The notes below the pieces were generated by a model. That model made no database searches and was not told the DNA's origin. It saw nothing but the letters and a program-made list of their open reading frames with translations. Position numbers and translations under genes: made by a program. A stretch of 64,000 bases of DNA from NCBI GenBank assembly GCA_916613615.1, contig OU744724.1, forward strand, positions 26,274,171 to 26,338,170. The letters run 5' to 3'. Of this stretch, positions 24,287-36,071 are shown one piece after another; within the stretch, counting starts at the first letter, position 1, and each line of letters begins with the position of its first letter. Source of the DNA: Steromphala cineraria (lineage: Eukaryota > Mollusca > Gastropoda > Trochida > Trochidae).

Positions 24287-24803
24287 ATAACACTGAGAGT
24301 CTGTAGTGGATAGTTATCACATCGCCTTTTTTCGTCGTTCAAAAAAATTAAAGTATGTTCAATGTCTTATTTCAATTAACTGTCGGCGCTAAATGAATAT
24401 ACATGTAGTAGACTTTTGCATACTCCTTTAGATAGATAATCAAATACTGGACCCCTGATAGAGATATTAACAGATTGACCTCGGTGTTTAATCGACGTGT
24501 AGTCACAATTTGCTGAAAAAGCTTTGTTGGCAAACATTACGAGATGTAATGAAGGTATGGAAATTAGGCAAAATATTATTAGTCTCTTAGGGGCAGTTTA
24601 GGTTGCGAAAAAGAAAGACAGTATTCTTTTGTTTTGTGAAAACATACTACTAGTAGTGTGAACTCCTTAACATGTGTTTAAAAAATTCATATATTCATTT
24701 AGATTATGAAATTGCTGCCTTGTTTGTGAAAAAATGTTACCTCAATTGTTTGTGCCGGAAAAGTGGCTTTTTTTTTCAAATTGATAATCATGACCAATAT
24801 TAA

Positions 24804-25159
24804 AGGGGCAGTAGCACGTTTTTTGATAATTTTATATTTTTAATTTTTCAATGATAATTGTACGTTAACGTTAACTGTATTGTTTTGATAGTGTCAAAAA
24901 TCTCATTACACAAGCCAATCTTCCATAGTTAGAGAACAAAGTATGAAGATTCACCTAAAATCCATTGGAGGCCATTTTTTGTGAACACCTTTTATTCATT
25001 TTGTGTTAGAAAAAGGAATCCCATGGCTAAATTGTACATCATATATTTGAATTAATACTGCTCCATTTAGTTTAAATGCATTGTCTTTCAATTGGAATCA
25101 TTAATTTTAATTTTCCTGACATCACCTTATATTCCCTCTTAAAACGTGCTACTGCCCCT
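24804..25159. mobile_element. TTAA-family MITE, 356 bp
   Basis: TTAA lies on both sides (24800-24803 and 25160-25163). The ends AGGGGCAGTAGCACGTTTTT and TTAAAACGTGCTACTGCCCCT are inverted repeats. The interior is in the opposite orientation to 18898-19259 and 28928-29279. Confidence 0.85.
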
Positions 25160-25163
25160 TTAA

Positions 25164-26736
25164 AGAGTTGATTTACATTGAATTCGTCAAATGAAATGAG
25201 AATATTGCACTGATGCTTTGATAGTTAGACGAAAGAAATTCATGTCAACTCAGTAACGTTTTGAATAATTTGAAATATTTCACAATATGGTGATAAATAC
25301 TATATTGAATATACACGTATTACCTTATTATGAAAACCAACAATAGCACACAGTTTCATAGCAATCAACATTTTCCTCACAAAGTTTTAAAGTTATTTTA
25401 TCAAACTTACTCATTGAAGCCTTGCTTTCGACACTTGACTGTCCTGTGCTTGCTCTCAAGCTTATTTATGGAAAGTCGTAATCCAATCAGAAAGCCCTTT
25501 ACAAACATATATCGGACTGATTAAAATCATAGAGATCTTTCTGTTTTATTGAAACACTGATAACATATCAATGATAAAAATGTAAAAAAATGAATTGTTT
25601 GTCTACTGTATTATGCATTTCAAATTTTTATGAAATCACATATATCTAAAAGCTTTTTCTTGTGCTTATATTTTGCAGCGATAGGACAACGATTCGGATT
25701 ATACCGAACAATAACTGCATACCGAAAGTTTGTTCTTCTGTTGTGTGTTTTGCCTAATTATTCAATATTTAAATTGTGCTTGGTGGATTGCATCAGTGGC
25801 ATGGATCATTTTACTGTAAAATCAAGTTGCAGTCTTGAAGGAGATGTTTTAATCTTTATAAAATTATATTCATGATATTCATGATTTATGTTTGATGCCT
25901 TAACCACTATTTGATTTCAAAGTAGAAACTGCAAAAAGAGGAATTTTCTTTACCTAAATACCTATATCAAAGGCACTACAAATTGCATGTTATTGAGATA
26001 TGCACGACTGTGAACAAACTTTTGGGATGCAGCTGTAAGCAGATTTTACAACAGTTGTCTCTTAGTGTAAAATTGAATTTTCATGTTTACCTTTAGGCTA
26101 AGTAATTGGTTTAAAGCCGACATGTAAATATTATTGAATAGTTGGCTCATGTGATTTTACATACAGTTTGTGGATTGTTCAATTAGTATACAAATCTTGC
26201 TCAAACGACGTCATGTAGACGATGATGGAGACGTCCCAAATTATAACTCTCGAATTACCATATTTAGGTTTATTGTCATGATCTTTTATGACTTTTATAA
26301 ACAGTTTTTAGCCAAGGCAAAAACTTGAACGTAATTAATGACCACAATAAACCTGTTGTCTGGTATTCATTCACGTATATCTGATATTTTTATAAGACTG
26401 TGATATGTTAATAAATATAATAAAGTATCCCTTTTTTGTATTCCTAATTTGAATATAAACTCTTAACGTACGCCTTATGGCAGTCCTGCTTCAAATTTTT
26501 AGTCTCGCCCTATGACATTTACAGGGAAATGGGTGCGTTTCTACTACAAACCCTAGAAGAAATAATACATTGAATAATGCCTATTTTATATCTTAAAATC
26601 TTAAAAATGTTTATATGCACAATTCTCCAGTCTCATTATTTTTAATGGACCCTGTTTATGTAAATGCAAAGGAATATTTTATTTTGTAGGGACTATATAT
26701 GTTAGTCTACGACAGCAGTTTCGTCAGTTATGTTTC
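25164..26736. other. AT-rich spacer, no gene seen
   Basis: Two short plus-strand open frames (25330-25524, 25630-25875) have no domain or splice signal. Nothing else is recognised. Confidence 0.4.
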
Positions 26737-26982
26737 CAGTCGAAGCAGACCTAGCATCAATGATTCTCGCTTTAGTCCGATGTTGAGTCTAGCAAGTAGT
26801 AGTAGCGGGTCGCGTCAGCCGACCTTTGACCCTCAAACGTTAAATGTGCGAATACAGACTATTGCGGCTTGGTTAGACGATCCCTGATTGGTCAATTCGA
26901 TAGATCTGCTGATGCGACCCGCTGCTAAATCTTGCTAGACTCAATATCGGGAGTATTATTGAGACTAGGTTTACTTAGACTG
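26737..26982. mobile_element. Long-TIR MITE with CAGTC ends, copy 2
   Basis: 246 bp, homologous to 11888-12158. The right arm ends AGGTTTACTTAGACTG, and the left arm begins CAGTCGAAGCAGACC, more diverged. A GGTCGCGTCAGCC block sits at the inner edge of the left arm. Flanking 9-mers TTATGTTTC and TTATGTTTA agree at 8 of 9 positions, giving a 9-bp target duplication. No coding capacity. Confidence 0.8.
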
Positions 26983-27939
26983 TTATGTTTAAATTACTTT
27001 TTCGCGATAGGGAATAAAAGTCAATGTACGTTACATGACCATATAGAAAAGTGGTCTCTGGAAATGGAAAACAAATGTTTCCGATTGCGAGGCATTAAAA
27101 TTCTTTAATCTATACAATAGTATAAACAAACCTACCAAGTTTGGCGGTGCTATGCAAATCAATTTCGAAAACAAAAACCATTCAAAATATTCACACTGAA
27201 ATGGCAACATGCATATTTCGCTTGATGCAAAACATCCTGATTAACGACTACACAAAATCTTGTTTAGTAATGATATTTTTACCTCTGAAAAAAATTATCT
27301 TAATAATGATATTTTGAATTACATCAATTATACATTTTCAAAAACAAGGCAACAATGATGAGACAAACGTTCCAACAAGAATTTTGAGAGTCTGGTTGAA
27401 ACTCAAGCCAAAAGCTTCCTGAATAGAAGCTAATTACCTACCGATGAGAGCCTGGACGGAACTACTTTGTGTGTACGGATATCATGGTGGTGAATGTATC
27501 AATTTGGCGGAGGGTCACACTTCCTGAGTGCAGTGCTAGGTGTATATCCTCCATCAACCCACTGACCCCATCACTCCTAGATTTCTATTAACACACGAAA
27601 TCACGCCAGGTTGCCAGATGTGCTGATTTTATGATAAAAACACAGGCATGTAGTACATCACCTTGTCGAACACAAATGTGTGCGTTTAGAAATTGCAAAC
27701 AAATCCCTGACCTACTGTTCTTTTTATTTGTGATTCGTGATAAATTGACCTAATTCAGTCTTCCTTCAGAATAATTATCATTCATGTTAATTATTGTCTT
27801 TCAAAGTACTTTTTTTAACAGATGTACATATGCAATTCAGCATGTACAAGGTTTACGACACATAGCTACATGTAGACGTAGACACTTGAAGAGGTTCCTA
27901 TATGATATCTTAGTGAAGTATGTTTTGAAGTGAGAATAT
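26983..27939. other. Spacer, no gene seen
   Basis: No gene or element boundaries recognised. Confidence 0.4.
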
Positions 27940-28013
27940 GATATTTAATATTTTCAATAAAAGTTCATGGGCCGATGGCCTGCACTATTTTGGTAATAAA
28001 GACTTGAATTGAA
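27940..28013 (+). mobile_element. Retroposon 3' tail
   Basis: ATGGGCCGATGGCCTGCAC followed by TAATAAAGACTTGAATTGAA is the kind of GC hairpin plus AT tail that ends non-LTR elements or SINEs. A related tail lies at 58235-58275. Only the 3' end is recognisable. Confidence 0.5.
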
Positions 28014-28088
28014 TACGAGTTCTAAGTGTTCCTTTGGGAAATCATAAACCTCCAGATAAGCTCTTTTCTACTTTAACACCATGTCTAC

Positions 28089-28517
28089 AAGTAAATGACT
28101 TTTATCTACCAACACCTATATGCATATACAGATATACATATATGTATCAACCTAAATATCAATTATGCTTCCAAATGAGAATGTTCAACACAGTTCTGTT
28201 CAGTTCATGCCAAAGAAGTCATACCACATTAATTAAGGTGTACAAGTAAATAACCTGTATTCAATCAAAATCTATATGCATATACAGTTACACATATATG
28301 TATCAACCCAAATTCTAGTTATGCATCTACATAATAATTATCAACACAGTTTGTTCAGTTCATGCCAAAGTCAAACCACGTTAAGTAAATGACCTGCATT
28401 CAATCAAAATGTTTATGTATATACAGTTACACATATATGTATCAACCCAAATTCTAATTATGCATCTACATAATATTTATCAACTCAGTTTGTTGAGTTC
28501 ATAGCACGTTAATAAAG
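28089..28517. repeat. Three tandem units of about 140-155 bp
   Basis: Units start at AAGTAAATGAC or AAGTAAATAAC, at 28089, 28244 and 28383. Each contains TATATGCATATACAG-like, ACATATATGTATCAACC, AATTATGC and GTTCAGTTCATGCC blocks. Units 2 and 3 are closest. It is non-coding; a 71-codon open frame over unit 1 is not called. Confidence 0.9.
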
Positions 28518-28927
28518 GCGCACCTTGGTCTATCTGCAGGTGTTACATTTGATTCATAACTGCACGTATTCACAGGTGATAACAGGTGTTGTTACCTACA
28601 TATTCCATTTACTTTCAAATCGTTCATAGCGTATGGTTATGAATATGCTGAGCTCAGACAAACCATAAACAACAAAATTCACTATGCTAATGTTTTATGT
28701 TTATAATCGACTCAGTTAGCCTCTAATGGCAAGGTAACAGGGTAGTTGGATGTATTAAAACTAAAATTTAACTATTTATATTTGATTACTTATTTTGTTT
28801 TATTGTCATGCTTGACATTGTTAATTAATGTGAAGAAATGGTTGAATATTTTGAAAATAAACTAAAAACCTTTTCTCTTTTTAAAATATGTTCTTCATCA
28901 CCTTTGATATACATAAATGTATCTTAA

Positions 28928-29279
28928 AGGGGCAGTAGCACGTTTTTAAGGAGAATATAAAGTGATGTCAGGAAAGAGAAAATAAATGGTTCAAATTGAA
29001 AGACAATGTATTTAAACACAATGAAGCAGTAATGTATCAATTATATAATGTAACGTTCAGCCATGCGATTACCCTTTATTACACAAAATGAATTAAAGGT
29101 GTTCACACAAAAATGGCTGCCAATGGACTTAATGTGAATCTTTATAATTTGTTCTCTGACTATGGATGGCTTGTGTAATGAAATGTTTGACACTATCAAA
29201 ATAATACATTTAGAATTAACGTACAATTATCAGTGAAAGATTGAAAATATAAAATGTTAAAAAACGTGCTACTGCCCCT
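28928..29279. mobile_element. TTAA-family MITE, 352 bp
   Basis: TTAA lies on both sides (28924-28927 and 29280-29283), with inverted ends AGGGGCAGTAGCACGTTTTT and AAAACGTGCTACTGCCCCT. The orientation is as in 18898-19259. Confidence 0.85.
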
Positions 29280-29283
29280 TTAA

Positions 29284-30540
29284 AGAATCATATTCGTTCA
29301 CTGAATGATTTTTATGTTTGATGTTTATTCAATTTAGCTTTGTTGTTTCATAGATCAAGATAAACTGATATTATATAATCGTTGCATTAGAAACCTTTGT
29401 TCTATTTCTACTAATATATCCTCTCTTAGTACGTTAGTGTATCTTTATCATAATCAATTATCTGTCTTTTCGTATTATTCTTACATAAGAGCCCCCATGT
29501 ACTTTAACTCAATGACGTTAGCGTGTTATAGATGTAACAATAATTTATCTGCAACAGAGTTCTGACACAACCTCTTGAATATAATGTAGGGTACATTGCA
29601 TGTGTCTGACTGGGAAGGTTGAATTGCGTTTTTCTATTTTCGTAGATTCATTTGTCTTTGTCGCCGTTAGGCATATTGCAACTTTAAACTCAATGACCTT
29701 CATACCTAATGAACCATGTGGACTAGTATAGCTTTTATCTGATCATAACAACTTATGCATTATCTGTTGAACATGTATAGGCTTTGACATCTATAGAATG
29801 ATCAATATCATTGACTCAATGAAGTGGTTGCAATAATAGGAAAATTATTTCTGATATGTACGTTATGCAATTCAATGGGGTCATAAATGATAAAATGTTT
29901 TGTTATTTACTTTATGAACCATCGCCACAAAGGACTTATAATTTGTCCTTGTTTTCAAGTGAGTAAGGTACTTAAACAGGTATGTTCCCGAAACTTACCA
30001 CCTGAGCACGTGCGGTAATCAAGTTGTTTACAGAACTCAAGAGACCAATAGAGTTGAATGGTAAGTGTTAAATGTCATTTTAGATTTAAATGAGGCAATT
30101 TTCGAAAATTGTTTTGAATTATGAAAAATTGAGAATTTGCAGTCTTTCATTCGTAAACAAACTTGAGATTCATGCTAATGAAATCAATGGCTAATGTTTC
30201 TTTACGAATTTCTGACTGTTGAGGCGTGCGGTTTCACGGTTAGAATGAACCAATATTGACAACTGAGATTTTCAAAACGGCAACGCTGCAGCGTGAATTG
30301 AAAATCCCTGAACCAAAAAAATCAACCAAGTACTTGAAGTTGTAATGACCTAAATGAAGAAATAACAATGGTGTTAGTTTTTATGTTGTTTTGACCCCTT
30401 GTCGTTGCAGATGTGTATCTGATAGTTTGTTAACCAAACAAATTTCATCCATATTTGCGGTTAAAATCCCCAGGTGATTGACAAATGTAATACGGAAACC
30501 GTATCCAATTAAAATAACGTTTGACAATTCCATCTGACTC
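29284..30540. other. Spacer, no gene seen
   Basis: AT-rich, with a slightly more GC-containing stretch at 29980-30300. No coding exon or element termini were found. Confidence 0.4.
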
Positions 30541-30545
30541 GTTAC

Positions 30546-31078
30546 TTAAATAACGTGCGATAAATAATCTGGTCTATGAGGGTTCCATAAATAGGCGAGG
30601 TGAGGTGATTTGAGTTTTAACCTCGCTTTCAAGAGTATTTCAATTGTGTCACGGCTGTTAGTATTATTGCAGGGAAAAGCCCGCAGCACTATTGGAGCTA
30701 TGGATTGCAGTGGAACTACGGTGAATTCAGTGTAGCATTGCAGCCGAACCTTACTGCGAGTAGAACAGTTCTCTGCTGCAGACAAAGTTGCAAAACACCC
30801 TTGCGAGATTCGAACCACGGACCTCTTGATCCGAAGCCGAAGGGCTAACCACTGCGTAGTCTGTCAGCCAGACCCTAAAATACAATAAAAGCCTAATAAT
30901 ACAATAAAAGCCTAACCAAGTCTATAACAAGGCTTGAGAGCTCATTTTTTTCTGAAAATGAAGAAATCTCAGTCATCTTTTCATTACCTCTTTCTATATA
31001 TTTTTCAGTTTTATTGAAAAAAATCATTTCAGAGTCCAATTGTTAGACTAACCACTGCGGTATCCAGTCTCCTTACGT
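30546..31078 (-). mobile_element. tRNA-Arg-like SINE, interrupted by a MITE
   Basis: On the minus strand the element starts GGAGACTGGATACCGCAGTG, then GTGGTTAGCCC (A box) and GGCTTCGGATCAAGAGG. The last resembles a tRNA-Arg anticodon arm with a TCG anticodon. GTGGTTCGAATCTCG (B box) follows. A tRNA-unrelated body of about 240 bp continues to about 30546. The tRNA-like head is split by the 194-bp MITE at 30857-31050, so the SINE is older than that insertion. It is not a functional tRNA. A 90-codon open frame over the body is not a gene. Confidence 0.75.
30857..31050 (+). mobile_element. AcademH-type MITE nested in a SINE, 9-bp TSD
   Basis: It begins TAGTCTGTCAGCCAGACCC and ends CCAATTGTTAGACTA. 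A perfect 9-bp duplication, ACCACTGCG, lies at 30848-30856 and 31051-31059. The target is the tRNA-like head of a SINE, whose halves rejoin when the MITE and one duplication are removed. That confirms the exact ends. The interior resembles the copy at 3863-4040 (GAAAATGAAGAAATCTCAGTC). No coding capacity. Confidence 0.9.
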
Positions 31079-31079
31079 T

Positions 31080-32313
31080 AATCGACCGAACGTTCAGTTA
31101 GAAATAACGTCACAGCTTCAATTGCAACCAATCTGGTCTCTGTAGGTTAAAAGCATATAACTTGTTTCTCTTGTAACATATATTACGTGGGAAGAAATGA
31201 CATGAACGATCTCAGATTAAGCAATCATTAACACACACAATATTTGTCTCTTCGTCTCGCCTCTTGGAGGTTCTCCCCTCTTAATCATTTAGGGATAAAA
31301 ACAAATAAATACAAAGTTAATCAAATTCATATTTTATTCAAAAATGTCTCTTCAGCATCATATTTTAAATAAAATAAATAATATAAATTGTACAAAATGT
31401 CAAGTTGTTTCTCTGGGCCAAGATTCTCTTCCATTGAATATAGAATAATTTGACTTGGCAGCTCTCAATGGTGATAGTCAATTGATGAATGTTTTATCAA
31501 AAACGCTTAGTCGAATGGCGACATAATTTGACTATATGCATTTGTATGATATATTTTGACATAATGTACTGCCATTGAAAAACTGTCATGCATTTTGATT
31601 CGGATAAATATACGTGAAAATATTCACAAAATAATCCAACAGTTTAAGGCATTTGACAAGCAAGTGTTTTTTGCCTTTGTACAGATATGTACCAACAAGA
31701 CAAATTCTTTGGATATAAAATATCATTGTACATTTAATATATCCCTTGATTTGGTCTCGATCAAATGTTATAATGAGCATGACATTGTTACTAATGGCAC
31801 ATGGCATATTTTGGCATAACAATTAGGCATATGAAAACACTTCATCATTCATATTAGGTAGGCTTGGATAATGATGTGGCTTTTGGGAGATTGATAGAGG
31901 CGGGTGATGGGTCAGAGTTCATTGAGTACAGGGGAAACGAAGATGAGTGAATGAAGCGTTATGTTGCGGTATTGGTGGTTGAAAGATGAAAGGATGTGGA
32001 CGTTGGGATGGGCAAGAAGGAATGTGGATGGGTATGGATGGGCATGGATGGGAAAGACGCTATCGCTAAACAAGGGATATGCATGGCATCGGAGTCACAA
32101 TACGAGCCAATGTTCATATTACGTTTTCTAAAATATTCATTTTCTTACGACGAGACGATTGTTAATACTGGCGTCTAATGATCGGACAGTCCATACATAG
32201 TGTCCATCGGCCATAAGGACGCTATTTTTCATCATCGGTCAATGGAATAAGCCTAGACAAATCAGCATTTAACAACCTCTTGAACATCGTAATTCAAGTC
32301 CCTAACTATTTGT
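31080..32313. other. AT-rich spacer, no gene seen
   Basis: 31595-31819 is open on both strands at once, as expected of low-complexity sequence, and is not called. A run of GGATGGG-like words lies at 32003-32050. Confidence 0.4.
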
Positions 32314-32316
32314 AGT

Positions 32317-32612
32317 CACAAAGGAATCAATTCTGGGGTAACGAGATAACACGAAGTAAGCCAGGCACGGAATACGCTAGAGCCAGATTGAGAAGGAATT
32401 CCAAGTATTTAATGTATGTGAGACCATTCCACCTATACTTATTGAGCCAAGTCGAGTCTACAGCGGCAAGGTAACGGGTTGCAGATGTTGCAGATAACAG
32501 TGAAAGTATCATCAAACCATCAGTTAGATGGAGCTCCACTGACTCCTACAAAGAAAAACAAGGCAGCGTGCAGGAAGAAGGCCAACTTGAAAGCTTTCGA
32601 TACGAGGCGTAT
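32317..32612 (+). pseudogene. Possible coding remnant, unidentified
   Basis: An open stretch on the plus strand (about 32317-32470) translates to a protein-like string including YLMYVRPFHLYLLSQVESTA. It stops at GTAACG and continues in another frame (about 32474-32612, including SIIKPSVRWSSTDSYKEKQG). Base composition is more even than the surroundings. There is no start codon, the gap is too short to be an intron, and I recognise no family. It could be a broken exon or chance. Confidence 0.2.
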
Positions 32613-32679
32613 TGATCAATCGAGACCAACAGTGACTCGTCTCTTCCTGCAGAGCGCTATGAGATTCAGGGGATGAACA

Positions 32680-33972
32680 AAATGAATACATTCCCTATCC
32701 AATTTACACTTGATCATAATGCAGCAGATTCCATCAATATTACCGACGCGTTACATTCAATTGGATAGATTATTAAGAGGGACAGTGGCCTTTGGAGGTA
32801 CAATGGCGTAATTTGTGGTTGACCCTATCTAGTTAGGTCCGCTCTTGTGTGTAAGGCTGTTCGTTTGACAAGGGTCATTTTGCGGCCACTTTGACCGTGT
32901 TTTGTTAACGGATGAATTGAAGACTTCTAATCACACTCCCATCTGCCGCACTGAATACTATAGGCCACCTGTCACCTTAACTGTTTCTCTGTCATTTGTC
33001 CACCTACCCCTACCACCTCAAACATGGACTGTCCGAATCATGAACCTGACCTCTCAGCTGTTTTCATAACGTAACATATATGGTGATGACGTCTCGAAGT
33101 CAGTCAATCGAATCATTTAGTAGCATAACGTAAAATATAAACATCGATAAAACGACTGGGAACGATGGCTAATTAAATCCTGAACAATGGAAATACGGAT
33201 GTCATTTAATATCACGCCCCACTTGATCTTCATTTCATAATATCAATTGAAAACGGTCATACAAAATTTGATTATCAGTTTTGAAATGGAGTTTACAATG
33301 CTACGCATGACCGATCCATTCAAAGCAAAATGTCAAGACCGTACGCCATGACTAGATGTGAAAGAAATAGTCTCATAGCTCAATGGACTTCAAAGGCTAC
33401 GTCCAATCGATCCCGGCACAAGCCCACTTCCTATCTCGATGTAACTATCGACATTTCACCGTTATGCCGAGTGCACAAACAAGAGGGCTAATAATAAACT
33501 TTGCAATTATAACAAAAAGCTGCCATTTATCAAAAACAACTCTTTCAACTTGAGCCATTATGAACTAATAACCGAGTAAGTAACATCTTGTCATTACAAG
33601 AACACCAGGGGGTAGGTATGGGGGACTTCGTCGAATCTGTAAAAACTTTAAATGATTGATATAACGGGAACCTTAGGTCGCCTAACTGAACTGTAAAACA
33701 AAGAGATACTATTTATAGTTAAGTGAAACGAGCATATTACATGTCAAATGGGTTTGCCACATTCGGTGAAGTATAGAACTCTTTAATAACGTTTCAAATG
33801 GATAATTAATAGGTTTCAGACAATAGATTTTTAATATGCAACAATTCAAATAAGGTTACAGTTATAAATTAAGTACAGATAGGATCAAAGAAACAGTTTC
33901 GTTTTTGTCAATGAACAGTAAACTTCCGCTTTCAAAATTTCCCTTTTGCGTTATTACCTTACATAAATATAT
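32680..33972. other. Spacer, no gene seen
   Basis: 32700-33480 is less AT-rich than average and has no open frame of note. It might be regulatory, but nothing in the sequence proves it. Confidence 0.3.
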
Positions 33973-33976
33973 TTAA

Positions 33977-34318
33977 AGGGGCAGTAGCAAGTTTTTTGGG
34001 GAAAAAATTATTTTCAATTTTTCACTGATGATTGGACCTTACTGCTTAGTGTATCATTTTGATAGTGTCCAAAATCTCATAACACAAACCAATCATCCAT
34101 AGTCAGATTAGCATAAATTCCATTGGCAGCCATTTTTGTGTGAACACCGTTAATTAATGTTTTTGTAAGAAAATGGAATCGCATGGCCGAACTTTACATT
34201 AAATATTTGATTTATTACTGCTTCATTAAGGTAAATTGATTGACTTTCAATTGGAACTATTTATTTACATGTTCCTAGCCACCCCCCTTATTCCCCCTAA
34301 AAACGAACTACTGCCCCT
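33977..34318. mobile_element. TTAA-family MITE, diverged, 342 bp
   Basis: TTAA lies on both sides (33973-33976 and 34319-34322). The left end AGGGGCAGTAGCAAGTTTTTT and right end AAAACGAACTACTGCCCCT are inverse with some changes. It is more diverged than the other copies, so older. Confidence 0.8.
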
Positions 34319-34322
34319 TTAA

Positions 34323-36071
34323 ACCGACAAATTTCAGGCCCAACCAGGTAAGAAAGTCTCTGAAGTACATCTTATGTAAAGAAAATATCAATTTTAAATG
34401 TCTCGTTACTTGTATTTTATACCAAAATTTTTTACAATTAGGATACAAAGATATTTTTACTTTTTTCAAATTTATGGTTTCGAGATTTTCCACTTCCTAA
34501 AACCAATTGGTAAACACTTCCTTGGAAAGTTAAGGACATTCCATATTGCCACGATGGGAGATTAAGGGAAAGGAAGGGGGAGAGGGGGGGGGGGGGGGGT
34601 TCTTGTTGATTGTGGGAGGGGCAAGTCATGTCCAACCGTGCTACCTGCCTCAACAAACAACAGATTCTTAACCATGGAATGTATTTGCCATTGAGATGAG
34701 ATGAAAGGGGAATTTTTGACTACATGGTATGCGTGGACTGCTCTTGACCGCTCACTTATTGCTACGGCTAAATGGTCAGTTCATAAACTTTGTAAACAGA
34801 AATTGGTTCTTAAATTTGTTATATATTGTGTAACATGATTTTCATTAGATATAACATGCTTTAAAAGCATAAAAACGTCATATAATATATATTTTTTCAT
34901 AAAATATTCTAAAATAAGAGATCTATTTTTCAAGTAGCTTCACGTTCATAAACGTATTATACATCTTATTTTATACAATGAAATTAAATAATTTAAAAAC
35001 ATTTATAGATTTTGTTTCATCAATATGTCAGTGCCAAATGTAACAGTATAATTTGGCTTTGAACAAAACATATGTCTAACAAGTATTACAGCAAACCTTA
35101 ATGTCTAACATTACTTCATTTTACAAATGAAATCTTGAAACATACTGAAAGATGTTGTTGCGTAAAGAATGTCTGTATTTCATCCTTAAAGTATTGTAGC
35201 GAATTACCCAGAATTGGAAACACTGGACAACTTGATTAACAATTCGTAAATAAACAGATTTTGGCAAGACGCAAGTAAATGCCAGACAGTTTTGTTCGTA
35301 CAATTACGTTACCGCAGTATCATCTCTAGTTGGGAATTACTAAATTGACAATTTTGGCAAAAGTACGAGAACTTGTCGCTCGACATTTAAGCAGTAATTT
35401 GACACAAATGTCAAATGTTTGTTTATAAATGAAAGTCTAACTGCTGGTTCTACTTAAGCATTGATTGGTCTTCAAATAACTCTGATAATGGCAACAGTGG
35501 ACACCTTTCGCATAAAACTCCTATCTCTTATTAGATGAATGATTTACATTTAACAAGTTCGCCAACAGTTATCTTGGCTGTTTGACAAGCTGCAGATCTA
35601 TTTTAGTTGTGGAAGGGAAACAAATGTCTTACAACATAGCCGGAAGAGATGAGGACATAATGATTCATATGAATGCATAACTTGCATTGGCGTCTCTGAA
35701 CGAGCTCAATATATATATATATAAACAATTCATATCTATACAAAATATATATACAATAAACATCTCCATATGAACGTTGATGTGCAAGACAAGTGCATGT
35801 TGGCATGCACGTTGTTGCTTGTGTTGCAATCACATGCTTGTGTTGCAATCACACGAACAAAGCTGGATACAGTTTCATGGGCATGGTATGATTGAAATCA
35901 CGTGAGATTAGCAGACGAGAGTTGCGCCTCAATGTCTGGCGAGCAGACGACCACATTCAGTCTTTCACACAAGCACATTCGCCCCTTCTCGCTGCATTCC
36001 ACACCGAACTGCCGACCAGCTGAATCTAATACCGATAATTTGCAGAGACTCGTAGTTCCAAACACAGCGGA
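34323..36071. other. Spacer and possible 3' region of the SERTA gene
   Basis: It contains a run of 16 G at 34584-34599 and a short direct repeat of GCTTGTGTTGCAATCACA at about 35817-35853. The 170 bp before the SERTA stop codon (35900-36071) are less AT-rich and would be its 3' UTR. No other gene is supported. Confidence 0.4.

Noticed and set aside
30780..30858. Possible tRNA-Arg gene on the minus strand
   Set aside because: The head is continuous with a SINE body, cannot form a full cloverleaf, and is interrupted by a MITE.
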